Shown in pieces: positions 1-7,388 of a DNA stretch of 64,000 nt; within the stretch, counting starts at the first letter, position 1, and each line of letters opens with the position of its first letter. Where the stretch lies: NCBI RefSeq assembly GCF_024198255.1, contig NZ_JAJVKW010000019.1, positions 1 through 64,000 on the forward strand, read 5' to 3'. The notes under the pieces are model-generated. The model was not told the origin of the DNA. It searched no databases and was given only the letters and a program-made list of their open reading frames with translations. The stretch comes from Myxococcus guangdongensis (GTDB lineage Bacteria > Myxococcota > Myxococcia > Myxococcales > Myxococcaceae). Both the position numbers and the translations under genes were made by a program.

Positions 1-319
1 GACCTCCACGCGCCGCGCGTGGGCACAGCGCTTTAGGTCTGAGAAGGCCCGATCTTTCTCCCCTCTGCGGGCATGTCCTACATTCGAGCCCTCGCTCGGC
101 TGCCCCCTCCAAAGATCACGCCGATGACGATCGTTGGTTTAGTTCCCCTCTGAGAGCGTAAAGGGCCTTTGCAAAATGAGCCTCTCGGGTTCACTCCGGG
201 CAAAGGATAATTCCATCTTTTTAGACCTGTCAGGTCGTTCAGGTCTGGAAGGGCTGGCAGTACCTTGAGTCTGCCTTTGCGCGAATCCCTGTCGCGCGGG
301 CACTCGGAGCTTCCTGCCC
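1..319. other. Upstream intergenic region of the first kinase gene
   Basis: No convincing gene is visible here. The only structured element is a cluster of repeats around 223-246, listed separately. I see no clear sigma70 or sigma54 promoter. The kinase start at 320 has only a weak purine tract in front of it. Confidence 0.5.
223..246. repeat. Operator-like overlapping dyads (AGACCTG/CAGGTC/CAGGTCT)
   Basis: AGACCTG is followed after one base by CAGGTC and after three more bases by CAGGTCT. The first pair makes the palindrome GACCTGTCAGGTC; the outer pair makes a wider inverted repeat. It lies about 75-95 bp before the kinase start at 320, a reasonable place for a repressor or activator site. 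No matching regulator can be named. Confidence 0.35.
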
Positions 320-1609
320 ATGTCCAATCCGTCTGACTCTCGGCCCGCCGGGAGCGCTGTCCTATTCACCCACGGCGACACCTCCTACGAGTTCTTCCGG
401 GACTTGGGAGAGGGGCGCGTCGGAGAGCGAATCCTTCTCGCGCGGACCCGCACGCCCAAGGGCCTCGGAGAATGCGTGATGCTCAAGTGCCTGCCCCTGC
501 CGAAGGTGGCGGACGCGACCGAGAGCCACCAGCACACGCGAGCCCGGCTGGAAGAAGAGGTGCGGCTCGCCCAGTACCTTCGCCACCCGAGCATTGCGCG
601 CGTCCATGGCCTCTTCGAGTCGGGGATGGGCCTATGCGTGGCGATGGAGAACGTGGAAGGGCTGTCGCTCAACACCCTGTTGGCCGTTGCCCAGGCGCGT
701 GGCCGCTACTTCTCCGAGGCGTTCATCCTCTACGTGGGCGCGGAGGTCGCGGCGGCCCTGTCCTACGCGCATGCCTGCACGGATGACGCGGGCTTCTCGC
801 TCGGCATCGTCAACCGGGACGTGAATCCCGCACGCATCCGCCTGGGGCCACACGGCGTGGTGCGACTGACGGACTTTGGCGTGGCGCTCTCTCGCCTTTC
901 GGGCCGGTTGGCCACGTCCCTGCCGCGTCCCCGAGGTGAGGTCCTCTACTCGGCGCCCGAGGTGTTGCTGGGCGATGTGGTGGACGCGCGAGCGGACCTG
1001 TTCTCCCTGGGGCTGACGTTGCTGGAGTTCGCTACGGGCCGACACCTCTACGACCCGGGACATGTCCGCGTTGAAGAAGTGGAGGCACGGCTGTCGAAGG
1101 AGGAACGAGAACGCGCGCTCGCGGCTTCCGTGGCCTCCGTGGTGACGGAACTGCCCGCGGTCGCTGAGGATGCCATCTGGTGCGCCATGGCCTACGGCTC
1201 CGAGGATGTCGAGCATGCGGCGCAAGGGCTCTCGGTGCCGCTCCGGGACATCCTCCACACGTTGCTGTGCCGCAACCCCGCCGAGCGCTTCGGGACAGCG
1301 GCGGAGGTGGAGCTTGTCTTTCGTGCGCAGTTGGCGCGGCTGGGCGGGTACACGCGCGCGGAGGCATTGCAGGAGGCCCAGCACGCGCTCGGGGAGGCCA
1401 GCGAGGGACTCTGGGACTTCGAGTTGCCGAGCGACGAAGGTGGCATCACACCCCCTGTTACCGAGGTGTGGCGCCGCTCCGAGCCCACCACGGATTCTGT
1501 CTCGCCTCGGGGCACGCCGCGCACGTCGTCGCGCGCCCCCGATGAAGTGCCAACGGAGCCCGGTGCAGATCCGCGCCGTCGCACGTTGACGAAGCAGCCG
1601 AGCGCGTAG
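320..1609 (+). CDS. Serine/threonine protein kinase-like protein, probably degenerate
   Basis: A 429-residue cytoplasmic protein with a eukaryotic-like kinase fold over about residues 22-340. Seen in the sequence: a weak glycine loop (GEGRVGE, residue 30 on), the ATP lysine K56 in VMLK, catalytic loop NRDVNPARI (165-173), DFG 185-187 and APE 212-214. Known for the family: the loop normally reads HRDxKPxN. Here His is Asn, the catalytic Lys is Asn169 and the metal-binding Asn is Arg172, so activity may be weak or absent. The C-terminal 80 residues are polar and disordered-looking. No transmembrane segment is seen. It sits alone, 121 bp before the Sit-like cassette on the same strand; a functional link is unproven. 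Confidence 0.85.
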   Translation: MSNPSDSRPAGSAVLFTHGDTSYEFFRDLGEGRVGERILLARTRTPKGLGECVMLKCLPLPKVADATESHQHTRARLEEEVRLAQYLRHPSIARVHGLFESGMGLCVAMENVEGLSLNTLLAVAQARGRYFSEAFILYVGAEVAAALSYAHACTDDAGFSLGIVNRDVNPARIRLGPHGVVRLTDFGVALSRLSGRLATSLPRPRGEVLYSAPEVLLGDVVDARADLFSLGLTLLEFATGRHLYDPGHVRVEEVEARLSKEERERALAASVASVVTELPAVAEDAIWCAMAYGSEDVEHAAQGLSVPLRDILHTLLCRNPAERFGTAAEVELVFRAQLARLGGYTRAEALQEAQHALGEASEGLWDFELPSDEGGITPPVTEVWRRSEPTTDSVSPRGTPRTSSRAPDEVPTEPGADPRRRTLTKQPSA

Positions 1610-1730
1610 CGGCGGCACCTCTTTCCCCTCACCACCGTGGATTCACCACCGGCGCGGCGCGAGTCGCTCCAGCCGACCGGGAGACGTGTGTTCTTCGTGC
1701 CTCATTCCGGGGTACGCACAGGAGGCGTGT

Positions 1731-3080
1731 ATGCACAGGAAGCGAAGCTGTCTGGCCGCGCTGCTGCTGTTGCTGTTGCCGACGCTGGGAGGGGCCTCGG
1801 AGCCGCCCGCCCCGCAGGAAGAATCATCCACCGCCCCGACTGCACCACCCGCACGCAAGTGGCACTACCTGACGCGCGTGGAAGCCACGTCGCTCGCGCT
1901 GTTGCCTCGCGCTGGCGCGGGGGACGACGAGGGTTTCGTGCAGGTGGAGCCCACGTTCATCATCGATGGTGGCCCCGAGTTCGGCGTCAACCTTGGGGCG
2001 CCCGTGCGCTTTCGTCTTTGGGGTGGGAATGACGGCAGGGCCCTCGTGCGTCGCGAGGACTGGGACTCGCTCTCGGATTGGGGGCAGCTCGTTCGCGGGC
2101 TCCTGTTGGGTTCGGATAACGCGCCGCTCGGAATCTGGTTTGGCCCGCTGGAGGAACACAGGCTCCTCTCGGGTCATCTGGTCCGTCGCTACTCCAACCG
2201 GACCAATCCGAACTACCACCCGGCCGGAGGCATCTTCACCGGCACGTTGGGCCCGCTCTACACGGAAGCGTTCGCCTCGGATGTACTCGGCACGCGGTTG
2301 TTGGGAGCGGAGTTCTCCCTGGACATGGAGCACCTCCTCTTCGGGCAGCCCAAGCAGCGGGGCCGGTACACGCTGGCCGTGTCCGCCGTCCATGACTGGG
2401 GGCGAGCGGGAGGGGCAGCGCCGTCGATGACGCTGGCCCACCTGGACGCCATGGCGGTGGTGGTCGTGCGGCCCGGCATGGAGGCTTACGTGAATGCCGG
2501 GTGGGGTGGTCGTCCCGGACAGGGCGGCGCTTGGGGTGCTGTCGTGGGGGGCGGGGTGGACTCCCTCTCCGAGAGATTCAACCTGCGCCTGCGGTTGGAG
2601 GCGAGGCGCCAGCATGGCGGCTTCCGGCAAGGCTTCTTCGGCGCGGACTACGAGCTGGCACGCTTCCAGTCGGCTGGCTCCAATGGCGTGCCGCTCGCGG
2701 ATGCGCACTTCCCGGACGGCTACTCCGCATTCGCGGAAGCCCTCGTGGAGTGGGATGCAGTCAGTTACGGAGGGCCCTACAAGCACCTGCGCCTCTCGGT
2801 GGGCGCGGAAGCCTTCTCCTGGGGGCGCGTCGACGTGGACGGTCGCGCGGCGGTGCAGCTCTTCGCGCGCGCCTTGGAAGTCGCGGTAAAGGGGCTCGCC
2901 GTTGGAACTGGGAAGCCCGGGGCTCGCTACCTGGGGGCGGCGGAGGTTCGCTGGAGGTTCCTCGGCGGGAAGCTCTACGCGATGGGGACGGGCGGCACGC
3001 TGCTGTTCCCTACGGCTGACGGGACGCTGCGACCCGGGGCCTTCGCCTCGGTGGGCCTGGGGGTGGACAATGCGCGCTAA
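1731..3080 (+). CDS. Exported beta-barrel-like protein, candidate SitB-like partner
   Basis: The start at 1731 is chosen because AGGAGG lies just upstream and a clean signal peptide follows (MHRKRSCLAALLLLLLPTLGG); an ATG 45 bp upstream lacks both. The remaining ~425 residues alternate hydrophobic and polar residues with many Gly and aromatic residues, as in outer-membrane barrels, and end in a barrel-like strand (FASVGLGVDNAR). The stop overlaps the start of the lipoprotein gene, so the two are translationally coupled. Order and coupling match myxobacterial sitBAI cassettes, in which SitB assists the lipoprotein toxin SitA. Assignment as SitB is inference; the conservative call is an exported hypothetical protein. 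Confidence 0.6.
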   Translation: MHRKRSCLAALLLLLLPTLGGASEPPAPQEESSTAPTAPPARKWHYLTRVEATSLALLPRAGAGDDEGFVQVEPTFIIDGGPEFGVNLGAPVRFRLWGGNDGRALVRREDWDSLSDWGQLVRGLLLGSDNAPLGIWFGPLEEHRLLSGHLVRRYSNRTNPNYHPAGGIFTGTLGPLYTEAFASDVLGTRLLGAEFSLDMEHLLFGQPKQRGRYTLAVSAVHDWGRAGGAAPSMTLAHLDAMAVVVVRPGMEAYVNAGWGGRPGQGGAWGAVVGGGVDSLSERFNLRLRLEARRQHGGFRQGFFGADYELARFQSAGSNGVPLADAHFPDGYSAFAEALVEWDAVSYGGPYKHLRLSVGAEAFSWGRVDVDGRAAVQLFARALEVAVKGLAVGTGKPGARYLGAAEVRWRFLGGKLYAMGTGGTLLFPTADGTLRPGAFASVGLGVDNAR

Positions 3081-4608
3081 CGCACTGCTCCTGCTCGTGT
3101 TGCTTGCCACGGGATGCGCGTCGGTGCCGCAGGCTCCCGGGCGGGGCGGAACGCTGAGCTACACGCCTCGCGGGGGGACCTCTCCCGAGCGGGAGGACGT
3201 GCTGAGTGACGAAGGTCCTCATGCCTCCGGCTCCCCTCCGTACTCCCTCGCGGGCTCTGGGGCTGGGCAGCGCCTCTTCCGTCATGTCGGGCCACGAGGT
3301 GCGGCAACGAAGGCAGCACCTGGCACCGCATCTGGAGCTGTCGGAGGCAGAGGCCCGCAAGCCGCCTCGGCGCGGCAAGCCTTCCTTGACTCCCTCGACG
3401 AGGTGAAGGACTCGCTGAAGGAGTCCGAAGCCATGTTCTCCAAACTCGCGAAGAGCGCTCCCGTGTTCAGTGGCAGGGCTCTCAGTGGGGGAGCGTTCAC
3501 TCGCTATCTCGACCACGGCACCCATGAAGTGGCGTGGATTCGCGGCGCCCTCGGAAGCGCGACGATGCTGGCGGGGGGCGCGTCGGAGGTGGAGGACTCG
3601 GAGATGGAGTTGGCCCTCCTTCGCATGGCGGGCCCACGGCTCCAGTCCGCGATGTTCGGTGCCCTGCTGTTCGCCACCTGGGTGGACTTCCTCCAGCTCT
3701 CCGACGTCCTGCTGCGCGAATGCCCGATGTGCGGCGACGAGAAGCTGTTCGTGGACCTCCACCGCGTTCAGGGCTTGATGGAGCCCACGCTCGCGGACCT
3801 CGCTTCTCGCGACCCCGAGCGAGTGGAGGCGGCGGCACTCGCGATGCCCGAGCTGATGGGGAAGCTGACGCGCGAGTTCAACATGATGCACGCGGATGCC
3901 AAGGCCGCCATGGAGACCGGGGGCAAGGTCATGGTGGCGGCGCAGGTGTTGGAGATGCTCGCCATGATTTCCACGCTGAAGTTGGGGATGCCCAGGCTTC
4001 CACCGTCCGCCCCTGCGACGCTCGGCGTGGGACTCGTCATGAGTTCAGGCGGCGTCATGGCGGGCTCCCAGCTCGTCGTCTCCGCTGAGTGGGTGGAGAT
4101 GATGCGAAGGCTGGTGCAGGCGGGCGTCATCTCGCTTCCCGTCGTGAGCGCGGCGGTCCGCATCCACGGTGGGCAGGTGATGATGGCCCAGGCGCACCAG
4201 GACTTGCCCGAAGGCGTGCGAGAAGCGCTGGGGGACAGTCCCGAGGTGCGCGGTATGCGGGTGACAGGTAGAGCTGGGGCGGGCATGTCCGAGGCGCCAA
4301 GGCACCATGTCATGCCGAAGGAGCATCGCGAGTGGTTCGAGCAGCGCGGCTTCAAGGGCGACATGGACATCGACCAGTTCTGTGTCCGCTTGGAGAAGTC
4401 CCACCACGAGGCGATTCACGGAGGGGGGAACTGGAAGCTGGGGCGCATGTGGCCCGGAGAGTGGAGTCGGATGATCATGGAGGCCCTCCGAGACGCCGAA
4501 GCGAAGGCTGGCCGGATGTTGACGCGGAATGAGGTACTGGACATCGTCGCGGAGCGCATGACGGACTACAGGATCCCGATGAACTTCACTTCCGGGAGAG
4601 GACGATGA
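3070..4608 (+). CDS. Lipoprotein of TIGR02269/DUF2380 type with nuclease-like tail, candidate SitA-type toxin
   Basis: A 512-residue lipoprotein. The signal peptide ends in a clear lipobox (LLATGC, Cys16), predicting outer-membrane lipidation. After a low-complexity linker comes a helical middle region with hydrophobic stretches near residues 195-215 and 285-345. The C-terminus from about residue 411 reads RHHVMPKEH, then SHHEAIHGGGNW, then WPGEW. This pattern resembles DUF2380 and His-Me (HHH/AHH-like) toxin nucleases. SitA toxins are lipoproteins passed between cells by outer-membrane exchange and carry variable C-terminal toxin domains; this architecture agrees. The start ATG lies inside the end of the upstream gene, and the stop overlaps the next gene by ATGA. 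Substrate and activity are inferred. Confidence 0.72.
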   Translation: MRANALLLLVLLATGCASVPQAPGRGGTLSYTPRGGTSPEREDVLSDEGPHASGSPPYSLAGSGAGQRLFRHVGPRGAATKAAPGTASGAVGGRGPQAASARQAFLDSLDEVKDSLKESEAMFSKLAKSAPVFSGRALSGGAFTRYLDHGTHEVAWIRGALGSATMLAGGASEVEDSEMELALLRMAGPRLQSAMFGALLFATWVDFLQLSDVLLRECPMCGDEKLFVDLHRVQGLMEPTLADLASRDPERVEAAALAMPELMGKLTREFNMMHADAKAAMETGGKVMVAAQVLEMLAMISTLKLGMPRLPPSAPATLGVGLVMSSGGVMAGSQLVVSAEWVEMMRRLVQAGVISLPVVSAAVRIHGGQVMMAQAHQDLPEGVREALGDSPEVRGMRVTGRAGAGMSEAPRHHVMPKEHREWFEQRGFKGDMDIDQFCVRLEKSHHEAIHGGGNWKLGRMWPGEWSRMIMEALRDAEAKAGRMLTRNEVLDIVAERMTDYRIPMNFTSGRGR

Positions 4609-5072
4609 GCGGCGGAGAAGCTTGGCGGGGCGACATCAAGGCACGCCTATACGAACGGGTCCGCGAGCGAGGTTTCGACTCACTGACCGCCTTTGCCGAT
4701 TCGCGCCCGGCCGTTCCGTTGCATGTGCTGGCCGACGAGCTTGGCCACGACGTTGCTGCCGTGCAGATCTTGAGCGGTATGCTGGCAGAGGCGGAAAGGA
4801 CCAAGAAGGTCACGCGGTTTACCCGCGATGTCCTTGTGCGTCTCCTGTCGCAGAGTCTCCCCAGCGGTTGGCCCACCGTGATGGATGATGCAAACCGATT
4901 CAAGGTGGCCAAGGCCCTTGGCTCGTGGTCTGCCTATTCTCCGGAGACACACAAGGAGCGCGCTCGGCGGGTCGGAGACGCGCTCCTTGCAAATCCACCT
5001 TCAGCTGGATGGCGCCCACTCGGACCCGACGACGAGCTTCTACGGACGCTCCTGCCGGACGACGAAGCCTGA
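4605..5072 (+). CDS. Small cytoplasmic protein, candidate immunity protein (SitI-like)
   Basis: A 155-residue protein without signal peptide or membrane segment. Its start overlaps the stop of the lipoprotein gene (ATGA), so dosage is coupled. It is mostly helical and charged, with a short Trp/Pro-rich segment (SGWPTVMDD). I do not recognise a catalytic motif. Position directly after a putative lipoprotein toxin is the only functional hint: immunity genes in polymorphic toxin cassettes occupy this place. It could instead be an unrelated small enzyme-like protein. Confidence 0.6.
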   Translation: MSGGEAWRGDIKARLYERVRERGFDSLTAFADSRPAVPLHVLADELGHDVAAVQILSGMLAEAERTKKVTRFTRDVLVRLLSQSLPSGWPTVMDDANRFKVAKALGSWSAYSPETHKERARRVGDALLANPPSAGWRPLGPDDELLRTLLPDDEA

Positions 5073-5154
5073 ACGGAGCTGGTAGTCCTTCGAGTCAGTG
5101 ACGGAGCCACCGTGTGCCCCAGTGTGCCCCTCCGGCGTGGTTCGAGGCGGCACC

Positions 5155-5790
5155 TGGGGGACAGCGCGTGCACCACCAGGAGCGCGCGGGAGGTCTCCCG
5201 ACCCAACCCATCCCGCTCGAAGTGGATTTGCTGCCCACCCACGGCCATCACCGAGAGACGCCCGTCGCGTTCGTATTCGTAGCAGGTGTCATGGGCGGTG
5301 ACTTCCCGGGACAAGCGGCCGTCCTCGTCGTATTCAAAGGAGTATCGTTCGCCAGCGGCATTGATGACTTCGGTCAGCAGCGAGGGCACCTGGCTCCACT
5401 GGTAGCGGAGCACCTGGGCGCCATGACTGAACTGGGTGAACCGTCGGCTGCACCCGAAGCGGCGGTAGACGAAGATGGAGCCATCCGGACAGACGGCGCG
5501 CAGCAACAACCCTCCCGCGTCGTATTCGAAACGAGTGCTGCGCTCGTCGGAGTGCCGTCGAACGTGAACGTCCACACCGCGCCGGTGCGAGTCACCTCGC
5601 GGACCATCCGCCCCGCGGAGTCATACGCATAGGCGCTCGTGAAGCCGGCGCCGTCGGTGACCTCCGTCAGTCGACCGTCGACGTAGCGATAGCGGACGAG
5701 GGGCACCGCGGAACGCGAGGCGTCGGAATGGAGCGCCGCCAGCCGCCCCGTGCCGTTGTACGCGAGATAGAAGGCCCGTGACGACGAGGT
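5155..5790 (-). pseudogene. RHS/YD-repeat protein remnant with frameshift
   Basis: Two minus-strand frames together read as a stretch of RHS repeats. The first, about 5790 to 5560, gives RAFYLAYNGTGRLAAL, VRYRYVDGRLTEVTDGAG and YAYDSAGRMVREV. The second, about 5570 to 5160, gives RFEYDAGGLLLRAV, YSFEYDEDGRLSREV and YEYERDGRLSV. The two frames overlap around 5545-5570, so a frameshift lies there. No start, signal sequence, core-closing motif or toxin tail is present. It is a decayed internal fragment next to the toxin cassette, consistent with turnover of polymorphic toxin genes. Confidence 0.75.
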
Positions 5791-5929
5791 GCGCCTGCTC
5801 GCCGCCATGGCCCGCTGGATGTCAAACAGACCGATGACGCGCATCAACACCATCTCCCGATGACGTCCGGCGCGGGAGATGGTGAATGGACCGGGCGCGT
5901 GTCTGGACCGCCGCGCCATCCACCGAGGC

Positions 5930-5968
5930 TGTGAAGCTCATCACAAGTACCTCGTGAAGCCGCTCACA
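5930..5968 (+). promoter_or_regulatory. Tandem Crp-type dyads upstream of T6SS operon 1
   Basis: TGTGAAGCTCATCACA at 5930-5945 matches the CRP consensus TGTGA-N6-TCACA exactly. A second copy, CGTGAAGCCGCTCACA at 5953-5968, starts 23 bp later. The same pair at the same spacing precedes the other two T6SS operons. The first gene starts 35 bp downstream. The likely binder is the Crp/Fnr protein encoded at the end of the cluster. Confidence 0.7.
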
Positions 5969-6002
5969 GCTCCCCTGGGGCCGCGTCAGCACAGTGCGCC
6001 CC

Positions 6003-7388
6003 ATGCCCCTCCCCACTTCGCGACGAGGCGCCGTGGTGGCGCTCCTCCTGTCGGGCTCGACGGCCGGGGCACAGGTCCCCGGGGCCAGCTTCGAGCTGGA
6101 GCGAATGGAGCTCAACACCGGCCGGGGCACGCTCCAGGTCGGCAGCGGCGAGCTGCTCGCGCCCTCCGCGTGGAACGTGGGGCTGTTCGGCCACTACCAA
6201 CTCCAGCCGCTCGTGGTGCGCAACGGAGCGAGTCAGCTGGCCCGGGTCCGCCATCGCACCTCCCTGCTGCTGGCGGGCAGCCATGGCGTGTTGCCGTGGC
6301 TCGAGGTCGGCGCGCAGGTGCCCGCGGTGCTCTGGCAGCGAGGCGCGGACGTCAGCGCCCTGGCGCTTCCCGCCGTGAGCGCACGGGGGCTCGGAACCCC
6401 CGTGCTCCAGGCGCGGCTCGGCTTGCTGTCACGGCGTCGGGAGCACCCCGTGGACCTCTCGGTGGACCTGGGTGTGGGGCTCCCCGTGGGCAGCAGCGCG
6501 GCCCTGTCGCGCGACCCGGCGCTGCGAGCCCATGCCCGCGCGGCGGCGGGCTGGAGCTGGGGGCCACTCCATCCCTCCTTCGACGCGGGCGTTCTGCTGC
6601 GCTCCGCGCATCCCCGCATCGGCGCCACCTCGTCGAAGCAGGTGCCCGAGCTGCGTCTCGGGGCGGGCGTCGCACTGGCCCGACGGGGCTGGCGCGGTGA
6701 GCTCAGCCTCCGAAGCGCCTTCGCCAGCGACGCCCGCCAGCCGTCCATCGAAGCGCTGGCGGGAGTCCGGGTGCCCGTCGCCACGAGCTGGGAGCTGAGC
6801 GCGCTGGTGGGCCCTGGACTCGGCAACACCCCGGGCACCCCCGCCGCTCGCGCCCTCGTGGGCCTCACCTTCCGCTCGGAGCCCCCCGCCCGCCTGGAGC
6901 GGCTCGTGGAAGCATTTCCTGCGCTCCGCCTCGAGCACGATACGCCCGACACCTTGGAGACGGTCCTTTCCCCGAGCGTGGAGCCCGTCCCCACCCGGGA
7001 GCTGCTCCCCACCGGGTCCCCCGCGAGCACACCCCCTGTCCTCCAGGCCGCGGTCCTCTTCGAGCCGGGACACGCCGAGCTGTCCGGCGACCTGGGGCCA
7101 CTGCGCGCCGTGGCCCAGCACGTGAGCCGCCTCTCCGGTGCGCTCGTCATCCAGTTGGAGGGACACGTGGGCCAGGAGGCCGCGGAGCTCTCGGACCCGT
7201 TGTTGCCACTGCGCAGGGCCCAGTCCGTCGCGCGATACCTCGCGGACCGGGGAGTGTCCATGGCGCACATCCGCGTGCGCATCGCCGACGCGCGCACGTC
7301 CACCGAGCCCGAGGAGCGCGCACACGCGCGGCGGGTCGAGGTGCGCGTCTCGAGCGGGTCCGCGCCTCGCGTCGAGGAGTCACCATGA
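6003..7388 (+). CDS. OmpA-family outer-membrane protein of the T6SS cluster
   Basis: Opens T6SS operon 1. The protein has a signal peptide (SRRGAVVALLLSGSTAGAQ), an N-terminal region to about residue 300 with alternating strands typical of an outer-membrane barrel, a Pro/Thr-rich linker, and a C-terminal OmpA-like peptidoglycan-binding domain (VLFEPGHAEL, LEGHVG, then RRAQSVARYLADRGV). It probably anchors the secretion apparatus or the outer membrane to the cell wall; OmpA-like proteins often accompany T6SS genes. An in-frame GTG nine bases earlier (5994) is an alternative start; neither has a strong RBS. Its end overlaps the next gene by ATGA. Confidence 0.78.
   Translation: MPLPTSRRGAVVALLLSGSTAGAQVPGASFELERMELNTGRGTLQVGSGELLAPSAWNVGLFGHYQLQPLVVRNGASQLARVRHRTSLLLAGSHGVLPWLEVGAQVPAVLWQRGADVSALALPAVSARGLGTPVLQARLGLLSRRREHPVDLSVDLGVGLPVGSSAALSRDPALRAHARAAAGWSWGPLHPSFDAGVLLRSAHPRIGATSSKQVPELRLGAGVALARRGWRGELSLRSAFASDARQPSIEALAGVRVPVATSWELSALVGPGLGNTPGTPAARALVGLTFRSEPPARLERLVEAFPALRLEHDTPDTLETVLSPSVEPVPTRELLPTGSPASTPPVLQAAVLFEPGHAELSGDLGPLRAVAQHVSRLSGALVIQLEGHVGQEAAELSDPLLPLRRAQSVARYLADRGVSMAHIRVRIADARTSTEPEERAHARRVEVRVSSGSAPRVEESP

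Noticed and set aside
260..275. Possible sigma54 promoter TGGCAGTACCTTGA before the first kinase
   Set aside because: The spacing between GG and GA is one base short and the -12 GC is missing.
4934..5575. Minus-strand frame taken as an intact RHS protein gene
   Set aside because: RHS repeats switch frame within the region, both ends are missing and the C-terminal part becomes random sequence; it was recorded as a pseudogene.
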